Assembly: GCA_030680355.1 (NCBI GenBank) | Contig: JAUXVF010000031.1 | Location: 558,001-622,000 of the forward strand | Direction: 5' to 3' | Origin: Caulobacter sp. | GTDB taxonomy: Bacteria; Pseudomonadota; Alphaproteobacteria; Caulobacterales; Caulobacteraceae | DNA: 64,000 nucleotides | Shown here: piece by piece, positions 57,128 to 64,000 of the stretch | Layout of the letters: each line of letters opens with the position of its first letter | How positions within the stretch are numbered: position 1 is the first letter of the stretch | Notes under the pieces: model-generated | Told to the model about the DNA's origin: nothing | The model's database searches: none | The model's input: only the letters and a program-made list of their open reading frames with translations | Made by a program: the position numbers and the translations under genes

Positions 57128-58149
57128 ACCGTCAGGCCGCCATCCTGGGCTGTCTCGGCACGGTTCTGTCCGCCGAGGAAAAGGCCTTCTTTCGGGATGT
57201 GCGGCCCTGGGGCTTTGTGCTGTTCAAACGCAACATCGAGACCCCCGACCAGGTCCGCGCCCTGACCGCAGCCCTGCGCGAAACCATCGATGATCCGGCC
57301 GCGCCGATCCTGATCGACCAGGAGGGTGGCCGCGTCCAGAGGGCAGGGCCGCCGCACTGGCGTCGCTATCCGCCGGGCCGCGCCTACGGGACCCTGACCA
57401 CCAACGACCCGCTGGTGCGCCGGGAAGTCACCCGCCTCGGCGCCAGGCTGATGGCGCATGATCTGGCGGCCATGGGCGTCAATGTCGACTGCGTGCCGGT
57501 GCTGGACGTGCCGGCGCCGGGCGCTCATGACATCATCGGCGACCGCGCTTATGGCGAGACGGTGGACGAGGTCGCCACCCTCGGCCGGGCCGCCGCCGAG
57601 GGGCTGATCGCTGGCGGCGTCCTGCCGGTCATCAAACACATGCCCGGTCACGGCCGGGCCATGGCTGACAGCCACGAGAACCTGCCGGTGGTCGAGGCCA
57701 GCCTGGCCGAGCTCGAGGCCCGCGACTTCGAACCGTTCCGGATGCTCTCGGACATGCCGATGGCGATGACCGCCCACGTCGTCTACACCGCCGTCGATCC
57801 CCGTGGTCCGGCGACCACCTCGCGCAAGGTGATCCGTCAGGTGATGCGCGGCGCGATCGGGTTCGATGGCCTGCTGATGACCGATGACCTGTCGATGAAG
57901 GCTCTGAAGGGCGACTTCGAGAGCCGCACCCGCGCCGCCCTGGCGGCCGGATGCGACGTCATCCTGCATTGCAACGGCCGCATGGACGAGATGATCCCGG
58001 CCATGGCCGGCTGCAAGCCGCTGGCCGGCCGCTCGAAGCGGCGGGCGCAGGCGGCCATGGCCCGTCTGGCCCGCAAGCCCGAGCCCTTCGATGTCGCCGC
58101 GGCCGTGGCCCGCTTTGACGCCGCCTTTGACGGCCGGTTCGCCACATGA
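57124..58149 (+). CDS. nagZ: Beta-N-acetylhexosaminidase
   Basis: This GH3-family cytoplasmic enzyme removes GlcNAc from anhydro-muropeptides during cell-wall recycling. The 341-residue protein reads WGFVLFKRNIETPDQVRALT, ILIDQEGGRVQRAGPPHWRR, PVIKHMPGHGRAMADSHENL (the KHFPGHG-type loop with the Asp-His dyad) and GLLMTDDLSMKALKGDF (Asp nucleophile). GTG start at 57124, 4-bp overlap with the SPOR gene. In beta-lactamase-inducing species NagZ products are inducers. Confidence 0.95.
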   Translation: MNRQAAILGCLGTVLSAEEKAFFRDVRPWGFVLFKRNIETPDQVRALTAALRETIDDPAAPILIDQEGGRVQRAGPPHWRRYPPGRAYGTLTTNDPLVRREVTRLGARLMAHDLAAMGVNVDCVPVLDVPAPGAHDIIGDRAYGETVDEVATLGRAAAEGLIAGGVLPVIKHMPGHGRAMADSHENLPVVEASLAELEARDFEPFRMLSDMPMAMTAHVVYTAVDPRGPATTSRKVIRQVMRGAIGFDGLLMTDDLSMKALKGDFESRTRAALAAGCDVILHCNGRMDEMIPAMAGCKPLAGRSKRRAQAAMARLARKPEPFDVAAAVARFDAAFDGRFAT

Positions 58150-58964
58150 GCGACCACAGCTTCCAGCCCGACCTGAAGTTCGACGCCGCCGCCAACGCGG
58201 CCGAGGACGGCGACGCCCTGATCGTCGACATCGAGGGCTATGAAGGCCCGCTGCATGTGCTGTTGGCCCTGGCCCGCAGCCAGAAGGTCGACCTGCTGCA
58301 GCTGTCGGTGACCCGCCTGGCCGACCAGTATCTGGCGTTCGTCAAACAGGCGCGGAAGATGCGCTTCTCGCTTGCCGCCGACTATCTGGTGATGGCCGCC
58401 TGGCTGACCTATCTGAAGTCGCGCCTGCTGCTGCCGCGCACCGACCGGCCCAAAGCCGACGAGGCGCCGGCCGAGGAGATCGCCGCCCAGCTGGCCTTCC
58501 GCCTGGCCAAGCTCGACGCCATGCGCCAGTCAGTCGACGCCCTCAACGCCCGTACGCAGCTTGGCCGTGACGTCTTCACCCGCGGCGATCCGCAGGCCGT
58601 GAAGATCCTGTCGTCGGGCCGTATCGAGGGCGACCTCTACCAGTTGATGAGCGCCTATATCGGCCAGCGCACCCGCGAGCATGACCGCAGCTACCGGCCG
58701 CAGGTTCCGACCGCCTACGCCCTCGACGACGCCCGTCATCGGCTGCGCGGCATGCTGCCGGAACTGGCGACCTGGACGGCCCTGGCCGGGGTCGCGCCGC
58801 AGGCCGCCGAGGTCGACGGCCCCAGCCGCGCGTCCTACCTGGCGTCGACCCTGTCGGCGAGCCTGGAGCTGGTCAAGGAAGGCCAGCTCGAGGCCCGCCA
58901 GCTGGAGGCTTTCGCCGATCTCTACCTGCGTCGCCGCATCCAGCGCCCCGAGGTTTCGGCGTGA
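58146..58964 (+). CDS. scpA: Segregation and condensation protein A
   Basis: ScpA is the kleisin that bridges the SMC heads in the bacterial condensin. The 272-residue protein begins with an acidic tail (about 25 residues), then the kleisin N-terminal helix-turn (EGYEGPLHVLLALARSQKVD, RLADQYLAFVKQARKMRFSL, AADYLVMAAWLTYLKSRLLL), ending in the C-terminal winged helix (LEARQLEAFADLYLRRRIQR). The ATG at 58146 overlaps nagZ by 4 bp and the stop overlaps scpB by 4 bp. Confidence 0.95.
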   Translation: MSDHSFQPDLKFDAAANAAEDGDALIVDIEGYEGPLHVLLALARSQKVDLLQLSVTRLADQYLAFVKQARKMRFSLAADYLVMAAWLTYLKSRLLLPRTDRPKADEAPAEEIAAQLAFRLAKLDAMRQSVDALNARTQLGRDVFTRGDPQAVKILSSGRIEGDLYQLMSAYIGQRTREHDRSYRPQVPTAYALDDARHRLRGMLPELATWTALAGVAPQAAEVDGPSRASYLASTLSASLELVKEGQLEARQLEAFADLYLRRRIQRPEVSA

Positions 58965-59620
58965 GCGACCTCTTGTTCATCGAGCGCGCCATCGAGGCGC
59001 TGCTGTTCGCCGCCGCCGAACCCCTGGGCCTTGAGGATCTGGCTCGTCGCCTGCCGGAGGGGGCGGACGTCGCCGGCGGCCTTGAGTCCCTGCGCGTCCG
59101 CTACGCGGAGCGGGGCGTGGAGCTGGCCTGTGTCGCCGACCGCTGGCGCTTCCAGACCGCCGCCGACCTGTCCTTCCTGATGACCGAAGAGCGGGACACG
59201 CCCCGGCGGCTGTCCAAGGCGGCCCAGGAGACCCTGGCCATCATCGCCTATCACCAGCCCGTCACCCGGGCCGAGATCGAGGCCGTGCGCGGGGTTCAGG
59301 CCAGCCGCGGCACCCTGGACGTCCTGCTCGAACTGGCGCTGGTGCGGATGCGCGGGCGTCGGCGCAGGCCTGGACGGCCGGTGACCTACGGCACCACCGA
59401 CCTGTTTCTCGAACACTATGGTCTGGCCTCGCTGGCCGACCTGCCGGGCATGGCCGACATGAAGGCCGCCGGTCTGCTCGGTCTGGACCTGCCGCCGGGT
59501 TTCGCCGTGCCTGATCCCTCGCGGTCCGGCGACGACGAAGACGCGCTGGATTTCGAAGGCGGGGAGGGCGAAACGCCCGAGTTCGTCCAGGACTATGTCG
59601 GGGAGGAGGAGGCGGGTTGA
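58961..59620 (+). CDS. scpB: Segregation and condensation protein B
   Basis: ScpB is the dimeric partner of ScpA in the SMC complex. The 219-residue protein has two winged-helix domains: IERAIEALLFAAAEPLGLED and RLPEGADV, then LSKAAQETLAIIAYHQPVTR, AEIEAVRGVQASRGTLDVLL, and GRPVTYGTTDLFLEHYGLAS, all family signatures. The C-terminal 30 residues are acidic and disordered. The GTG start at 58961 overlaps scpA. A 111-bp gap separates it from tatA. Confidence 0.95.
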   Translation: MSDLLFIERAIEALLFAAAEPLGLEDLARRLPEGADVAGGLESLRVRYAERGVELACVADRWRFQTAADLSFLMTEERDTPRRLSKAAQETLAIIAYHQPVTRAEIEAVRGVQASRGTLDVLLELALVRMRGRRRRPGRPVTYGTTDLFLEHYGLASLADLPGMADMKAAGLLGLDLPPGFAVPDPSRSGDDEDALDFEGGEGETPEFVQDYVGEEEAG

Positions 59621-59731
59621 CGCCTCCGGCGCCGCCGATCCCATAATTTTGGCCACAGGCCCCGTGAAAGCCTATATTGGCTGCAACATTCGAACGATGC
59701 CGGGGCGCCGGCCTGAAGGAGCAACGCCGCC

Positions 59732-59950
59732 ATGATGGGTGGATTTAGTATCTGGCACTGGCTGATCGTGATCGCGGTCGTGGCGGTGGTTTTCGGTGGT
59801 CGTGGCAAGCTGTCGGGCCTGATGGGTGACGCCGCCAAGGGCATTCGCGCCTTCCGTGACGGCCTCAAGGGCGACGACGAACCGGCCGAAGAGACGCCGG
59901 CCCAGCCGCTGCCCCGCACCGACTCCAAGAAGGACAAGATCGTCAACTGA
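59732..59950 (+). CDS. tatA: Sec-independent protein translocase TatA
   Basis: This 72-residue single-helix protein forms the protein-conducting element of the Tat pathway for folded proteins. It reads [40 protein letters not shown] (amphipathic helix), then an acidic/basic tail. The ATG at 59732 follows AAGGA by 11 bp; the second ATG at 59735 is equally plausible. Tat-style signals occur on the oxidase at 20722 and the hydrolase at 46412. Confidence 0.95.
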   Translation: MMGGFSIWHWLIVIAVVAVVFGGRGKLSGLMGDAAKGIRAFRDGLKGDDEPAEETPAQPLPRTDSKKDKIVN

Positions 59951-60007
59951 CGATCGGCTCTCTGTTTTCCCTGATCATCCCGCTCGCGCGGGCCTAAGGC
60001 CGCCTCC

Positions 60008-60520
60008 ATGCTGCCCGAAATCGGCGCCACCGAACTTCTGCTTATCGCCGCGGTCGCCCTGATCGTCGTCGGTCCCAAGGATCTCCCGGTCCTGTTGCGC
60101 AAGCTTGGCCAGTGGATGGCCAAGGCGCGCGGCATGGCAAACGAGTTCCGGGCCAGTTTCGACGAGATGGCCCGCCAGTCCGAGCTTGATGAGCTGCGCC
60201 GCGAGGTCCAGGCCATGCGCTCGGGCCAGTTCCTCGACCCGGCTGGTTCGGTCGGCGACATCGGCTCCAGCACGGTCTTCGGCGAAATCGAAAGCAGTCT
60301 GCAGGGGGGCGAGGTTCAGTTCCCGCCGTCCCAGGGCTCTGCGCCGCCGGTTGACGAGGCGGTTCCCGCCATCGCCCCGCCGGCCAAGCCCCGGCGCAAG
60401 CGGGCGCCGGCCAGGGCCGCGCCGGCCGCCGCCGCCAAAACACCCAGGACGCCTAAAACGCCGCCCAAGGCTCCGCCCAAACCGCGCAGCCGCGGCAAGA
60501 AGACCGAGACTCCGACGTGA
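60008..60520 (+). CDS. tatB: Sec-independent protein translocase TatB
   Basis: This 170-residue member of the Tat receptor complex starts MLPEIGATELLLIAAVALIV, VGPKDLPVLLRKLGQWMAKA (Glu-in-membrane helix, FGPK-type hinge), continues with a long amphipathic helix (GMANEFRASFDEMARQSELD) and ends in a Pro/Ala/Lys-rich tail (about 60 residues). The ATG at 60008 has little ribosome-site complementarity. The stop overlaps the tatC GTG by 4 bp. Confidence 0.95.
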   Translation: MLPEIGATELLLIAAVALIVVGPKDLPVLLRKLGQWMAKARGMANEFRASFDEMARQSELDELRREVQAMRSGQFLDPAGSVGDIGSSTVFGEIESSLQGGEVQFPPSQGSAPPVDEAVPAIAPPAKPRRKRAPARAAPAAAAKTPRTPKTPPKAPPKPRSRGKKTETPT

Positions 60521-61410
60521 GTGAGGACCTGCCCCCCGACGAGGCCGATATCGAAGCCTCCCGCGCGCCGCTGCTCGAGCATCTGGTCGAGCTGCGCAAA
60601 CGGCTGATCATCTGCGTGGTGGTTCTGTTCATCGGCTTCGTCGCCTGTTTCGGCTTTGCCGACCAGATCTACACCTTCCTGCTGCAGCCCTTCGTCAAGG
60701 CCGGCGCCCTGATCGCCGCCCAGAAGGCCGGCCTGCAGCATGGCCCCTTCGACCTGATCGAGGTCATGGTCGGTCTCAAGGCTGTCCCCGACCTCAATCA
60801 CAAGACCCTTGAGCTGATCTTCACCGCGCCGCTGGAGTTCTTCTTCACCAAGCTCAAACTGGCCGCCTTCGGGTCGGTGGTGCTGACCTTTCCCATCCTC
60901 GCCTGGCAGATCTACAGTTTCGTGGCGCCGGGTCTCTACAAGCGTGAGCGCAAGGCCTTCCTGCCGTTCCTGGCCGCCTCGCCGGTGCTGTTCCTGCTGG
61001 GCGGGGCCATGGTCTATTTCATCATGCTGCCCTTCGTGATGTGGTTTTCCCTGAGCCAGCAGGTGACCACGGCCACGGTCAATGTCGCGCTGCTGCCCAA
61101 GGTGTCGGACTATCTGACCCTGGTCACGACCCTGCTGCTGGCCTTTGGTCTCTGTTTCCAGCTGCCGGTGGTCTTGTCGCTGGCGGGGCTGTCGGGTCTG
61201 GTGTCGTCGAAAATGCTGCGCGAGGGCCGCCGCTACGCCATCGTCGGCGTGTTCGTGGTCGCGGCCCTGTTCACCCCGCCCGATCCGATCAGCCAGCTGA
61301 TGCTGGCGATCCCGATCTGCCTTCTTTACGAGGTGTCGATCTGGTGCGTCTGGCTGATTGAGCGGCGCCGCAAGCGAGATGACGAACGACAGGGCATCGT
61401 TCCGGTCTGA
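60517..61410 (+). CDS. tatC: Sec-independent protein translocase TatC
   Basis: This 297-residue, six-helix core receptor of Tat substrates carries [20 protein letters not shown] (the conserved HLxELRxR), [40 protein letters not shown] (KxERR-like) and [10 protein letters not shown]. The N terminus has an acidic 15-residue extension. The GTG start at 60517 overlaps tatB. It ends 62 bp before serS. Together the three genes give a complete TatABC system. Confidence 0.96.
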   Translation: MSEDLPPDEADIEASRAPLLEHLVELRKRLIICVVVLFIGFVACFGFADQIYTFLLQPFVKAGALIAAQKAGLQHGPFDLIEVMVGLKAVPDLNHKTLELIFTAPLEFFFTKLKLAAFGSVVLTFPILAWQIYSFVAPGLYKRERKAFLPFLAASPVLFLLGGAMVYFIMLPFVMWFSLSQQVTTATVNVALLPKVSDYLTLVTTLLLAFGLCFQLPVVLSLAGLSGLVSSKMLREGRRYAIVGVFVVAALFTPPDPISQLMLAIPICLLYEVSIWCVWLIERRRKRDDERQGIVPV

Positions 61411-61472
61411 CGGGTTGGCGCGCGGCCCGACGCGCTCTAGAGAAGTCGCCTCGACCTGCCGGCGCTCTTCCC

Positions 61473-62807
61473 ATGCATGACATCAAAGCCATTCGCGACA
61501 ATCCAACTGCCTATGACAGCGGCTGGGCCTCCAGTGGCCTGCCGCCGCAGACTCCGGCGATCCTGGCGCTCGACCAGAGGCTGCGCGCCGCCCAGACTGC
61601 GGTGCAGACCGCCCAGTCGGGCCGCAACGACGCCAGCAAACAGATCGGCCAGGCCAAGGCCCAGAAGGACGAGGCCCGGGCCGCCGAACTGATGGCCCAG
61701 GTCGAATCGCTGAAGGCCGAGATGGCCGCGGCGGGCGAGACCGAAGCGGCGGTCGGCAAGGAACTGCGCGATCTGCTGGCGGCCCTGCCCAACATTCCCG
61801 AGCCGCACGTCCCGGTGGGCGAAGACGAAGCCGGCAACATCGAGCTTGGCCGTTTCGGCGAGCCGCGGCGAATGAACAACGCCCGCGACCATGTCGATCT
61901 CGGCGCGGGTCTGGGCGGCATGGATTTCGAGGCCGCCGCCCGGATGAGCGGCTCGCGCTTTGTGGTCCTCAAGTCAGGCGTCGCCCGGCTGGAACGGGCC
62001 ATCGGCCAGTTCATGCTCGACCTGCAGACGATGGAGAACGGCTACCTCGAGGTGAGCCCGCCTCTGGTTGTTCGTAGCCACGCCATGTTTGGAACAGGGC
62101 AGCTACCAAAATTTGAGCACGATCTTTTCAAACTAACGTTGTCGTTGCCGCAGACGGACGGCTCATACTTGTCGATGGTGCCGCCTGAGGGTTCTGCCCA
62201 ATACCTGATCCCCACCGCCGAGGTCTCCCTGACCAACTTGGTCCGCGAGCAGATCACGGCCGAGGAAGAGCTGCCGCTCCGCCTGACCGCCCTGACCCAC
62301 TGTTTCCGCTCCGAGGCCGGTTCGGCCGGGCGCGATACGCGCGGCATGATCCGTCAGCACCAGTTCCAGAAGGTCGAGCTGGTGGCGATCACCACGCCCG
62401 AACAGTCCGCCGACGAACATGACCGCATGATCGCCAGCGCCCAGATGGTTTTGGAGCGCTTGGGTCTGGCCTATCGGACCATGTTGCTCTGCACCGGCGA
62501 CATGGGTTTTTCGGCCCGCAAGAGCATCGATCTGGAGGTCTGGCTGCCGTCGCAAGCGACCTTCCGCGAGATCAGCTCGATCTCAAACTGCGGCGACTTC
62601 CAGGCCCGGCGCATGGACGCCCGCTGCCAGAAGCGCGGCGAGAAGGGCACCCGGTTCATGCATACCCTGAACGGGTCGGGTCTGGCCGTCGGCCGCACCC
62701 TGGTCGCGGTGCTCGAAAACTACCAGGACGAGGGCGGCCGGGTAGCCATTCCCGACGTGCTGGTTCCCTACATGGGCGGGGTCACGCACCTGGAGCCGAC
62801 GGCCTGA
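61473..62807 (+). CDS. serS: Seryl-tRNA synthetase
   Basis: SerS charges tRNA-Ser with serine (class II synthetase). The 444-residue protein has the N-terminal coiled-coil arm ([20 protein letters not shown] to [20 protein letters not shown]), class II motif 1 region near residue 165-200, motif 2 [20 protein letters not shown] and motif 3 [20 protein letters not shown]. Between residues about 196 and 243 (62058-62200) the codon use is suddenly AT-rich, and the stretch after [15 protein letters not shown] is longer than in E. coli SerS. The stop overlaps the surE start by one base. Confidence 0.96.
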   Translation: MHDIKAIRDNPTAYDSGWASSGLPPQTPAILALDQRLRAAQTAVQTAQSGRNDASKQIGQAKAQKDEARAAELMAQVESLKAEMAAAGETEAAVGKELRDLLAALPNIPEPHVPVGEDEAGNIELGRFGEPRRMNNARDHVDLGAGLGGMDFEAAARMSGSRFVVLKSGVARLERAIGQFMLDLQTMENGYLEVSPPLVVRSHAMFGTGQLPKFEHDLFKLTLSLPQTDGSYLSMVPPEGSAQYLIPTAEVSLTNLVREQITAEEELPLRLTALTHCFRSEAGSAGRDTRGMIRQHQFQKVELVAITTPEQSADEHDRMIASAQMVLERLGLAYRTMLLCTGDMGFSARKSIDLEVWLPSQATFREISSISNCGDFQARRMDARCQKRGEKGTRFMHTLNGSGLAVGRTLVAVLENYQDEGGRVAIPDVLVPYMGGVTHLEPTA

Positions 62808-63589
62808 TGCGTATTCTCCTGACCAACGACGACGGCATCAACGCCGAGGGCCTGGTGTCGCTCGAAAAGATCGCCCGGGCGCTCAGCGACGATATCTGGA
62901 TCGTCGCCCCGGAGTACGAACAGTCCGGCGCCAGCCGCGCCCTGACCCTGGCCGACCCGCTGCGGGTGCGGAAGGTGGGCCATCAGAAATGGGCCGTCGA
63001 CGGCACCCCGACCGACTGCGTGATGCTGGCCTCGCGGGAACTGATCGAGGGCGTTCAGCCGGACCTGGTGCTATCGGGCGTCAATCGCGGCCAGAACATC
63101 GCCGAGGACGTCACCCTGTCGGGCACCGTTGCCGGGGCCATCGAGGGCATGGCCCTGGGAATCCCGTCGATCGCCCTTTCGCAATCGATGCTGGCCTTCC
63201 ATGACGAAGTGATTCCCTTCTGGGAGACAGCCGAGGCCTATGGCCCGGGCATCGTGCGCCGGTTGATCGAACTGGGCTGGCCCAAGGACGTGATCATGAA
63301 CGTCAACTTCCCCTCCCGCCCGCCCGAGGAGGTGACCGAGGTCGAGGTCACCCGCCAGGGGTTCCGCGACACCCATATCCGCAACTTCGACAAACGCATC
63401 GATCCGCGCGGCCGCAACTACTACTGGATGGGTTTTTCGGGTCAGCTGTCGAACCCGGCCGAGGGCACCGACCTCAAGGCCATCTATGGCGGCAAGATTT
63501 CGGTGACCCCGCTGCACATCGACCTGACCCACATGGAAACGGTCCACAAGATGAAAGGGGCGCTTGGCGGCTCCCCGCCCAGAACCTGA
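62807..63589 (+). CDS. surE: 5'/3'-nucleotidase SurE
   Basis: This 260-residue metal-dependent survival nucleotidase dephosphorylates nucleoside 5'- and 3'-monophosphates and short polyphosphate. It reads [20 protein letters not shown] (metal Asp-Asp), [20 protein letters not shown] (Ser of the metal site), [34 protein letters not shown] (Asn) and [20 protein letters not shown]. The ATG shares a base with the serS stop. The stop overlaps the pcm ATG, the standard surE-pcm arrangement. Confidence 0.96.
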   Translation: MRILLTNDDGINAEGLVSLEKIARALSDDIWIVAPEYEQSGASRALTLADPLRVRKVGHQKWAVDGTPTDCVMLASRELIEGVQPDLVLSGVNRGQNIAEDVTLSGTVAGAIEGMALGIPSIALSQSMLAFHDEVIPFWETAEAYGPGIVRRLIELGWPKDVIMNVNFPSRPPEEVTEVEVTRQGFRDTHIRNFDKRIDPRGRNYYWMGFSGQLSNPAEGTDLKAIYGGKISVTPLHIDLTHMETVHKMKGALGGSPPRT

Positions 63590-64000
63590 TGTCCGAAGAG
63601 CCCGACACTCCCCGCACGCGCATGGCGCGTCTGATGCTGGCCCTCCGGTCCCAGGGGGTCACCGATCCCCGCGTGCTGGCGGCGATCGAGAAGACGCCGC
63701 GCGAACTGTTCACGCCCGACCTGTTCAAGGATCGGTCCTGGGAGGATTCGGCCCTGCCGATCGCCTGCGGCCAGACCATCAGCCAGCCCTTCATCGTCGG
63801 GCTGATGACCCAGGCCCTGACCCTGGAGCCGCGCGCCCGCGTGCTCGAGATCGGCACCGGCTCAGGCTACCAGACGGCGATCCTCTCCAGGCTGGCGCGG
63901 CTGGTCTACACGGTCGAGCGCTACCGCACCCTGCTGCGCGAGGCCGAGGACCGCTTCAAGACCCTGGGGCTGACCAACGTCGTCACCAAATTTGGCGACG
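63589..64000 (+). CDS. pcm: Protein-L-isoaspartate O-methyltransferase (N-terminal part)
   Basis: Pcm methylates isoaspartyl residues in aged proteins so they can be repaired. The first 137 codons are present; the gene leaves the window at the right edge. The sequence reads RMARLMLALRSQGVTDPRVL, AIEKTPRELFTPDLFKD, SALPIACGQTISQPFIVGLM and the SAM motif VLEIGTGSGYQTAILSRLAR, all typical of PIMT. The ATG at 63589 overlaps surE by one base. The post-I and C-terminal motifs lie outside. Confidence 0.94.
   Translation, partial: MSEEPDTPRTRMARLMLALRSQGVTDPRVLAAIEKTPRELFTPDLFKDRSWEDSALPIACGQTISQPFIVGLMTQALTLEPRARVLEIGTGSGYQTAILSRLARLVYTVERYRTLLREAEDRFKTLGLTNVVTKFGD

Overview
The window is GC-rich (well above 60% by eye), gene-dense and uninterrupted bacterial chromosome. 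The gene content points to an alphaproteobacterium of the Caulobacteraceae type (Caulobacter/Phenylobacterium relatives). The strongest sign is the right-hand block dgt - SPOR - nagZ - scpA - scpB - tatABC - serS - surE - pcm. The PAS_5-type protein, the DUF2849/DUF934 sulfite reductase operon and the STAS-fused MlaE fit the same group. I infer this assignment from gene order and protein families; no rRNA is present to confirm it. There is no intact transposase, integrase, phage module or CRISPR array.

Layout. 1-7.5 kb: end of an S45-family acylase, GTP-type PEP carboxykinase, OpgH glucan synthase, two membrane proteins and a Pfk-2-type phosphofructokinase. 7.5-10.7 kb: a coupled PAS/cysteine-protein pair, tRNA-Lys(CTT), an Hpt protein, and a LysR regulator coupled to chorismate mutase. 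10.9-15.1 kb: assimilatory sulfate reduction operon cobA-DUF2849-cysI-DUF934-cysH. 15.1-22.1 kb: small enzymes, many translationally coupled (ABM, 3D-domain protein, GST, an iodotyrosine-deiodinase-like flavoprotein, S1/P1 nuclease, Nudix, methyltransferase, folD, cytochrome c, aldonolactone-oxidase-like flavoprotein). 22.1-25.6 kb: a complete Mla/MCE lipid transport operon. 27.5-32 kb: three toxin-antitoxin modules (HigBA-like, HicAB, VapBC) around tRNA-Val(CAC), gph and glmU.

32-45 kb: rpiA, gor, a GcvR-like ACT protein, then an AT-rich accessory patch (36.1-37.3 kb) with a membrane-anchored orphan protein, long inverted repeats and an RHS fragment; class II DAHP synthase, DUF418 protein, a curcumin-reductase-like enzyme and a Gfo/Idh/MocA protein. 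45-45.9 kb: a GIY-YIG gene between perfect 45-bp inverted repeats. 45.9-54.6 kb: glutathione peroxidase, a serine hydrolase, ilvD, NnrU, ExoIII and an SdpR/SdpI pair with a clear operator. 54.6-64 kb: erpA and the housekeeping block up to pcm, which runs off the end.

The window is mainly core metabolism: gluconeogenesis/glycolysis, sulfur assimilation, aromatic and branched-chain amino acids, C1 metabolism, cell-envelope lipid transport, Tat export and chromosome condensation. The parts that deserve a second look are the two repeat-rich accessory patches (36.1-37.3 and 45.0-45.9 kb), the toxin-antitoxin cluster, a repeat element that has become the C terminus of CobA, and a compositionally odd patch inside serS.
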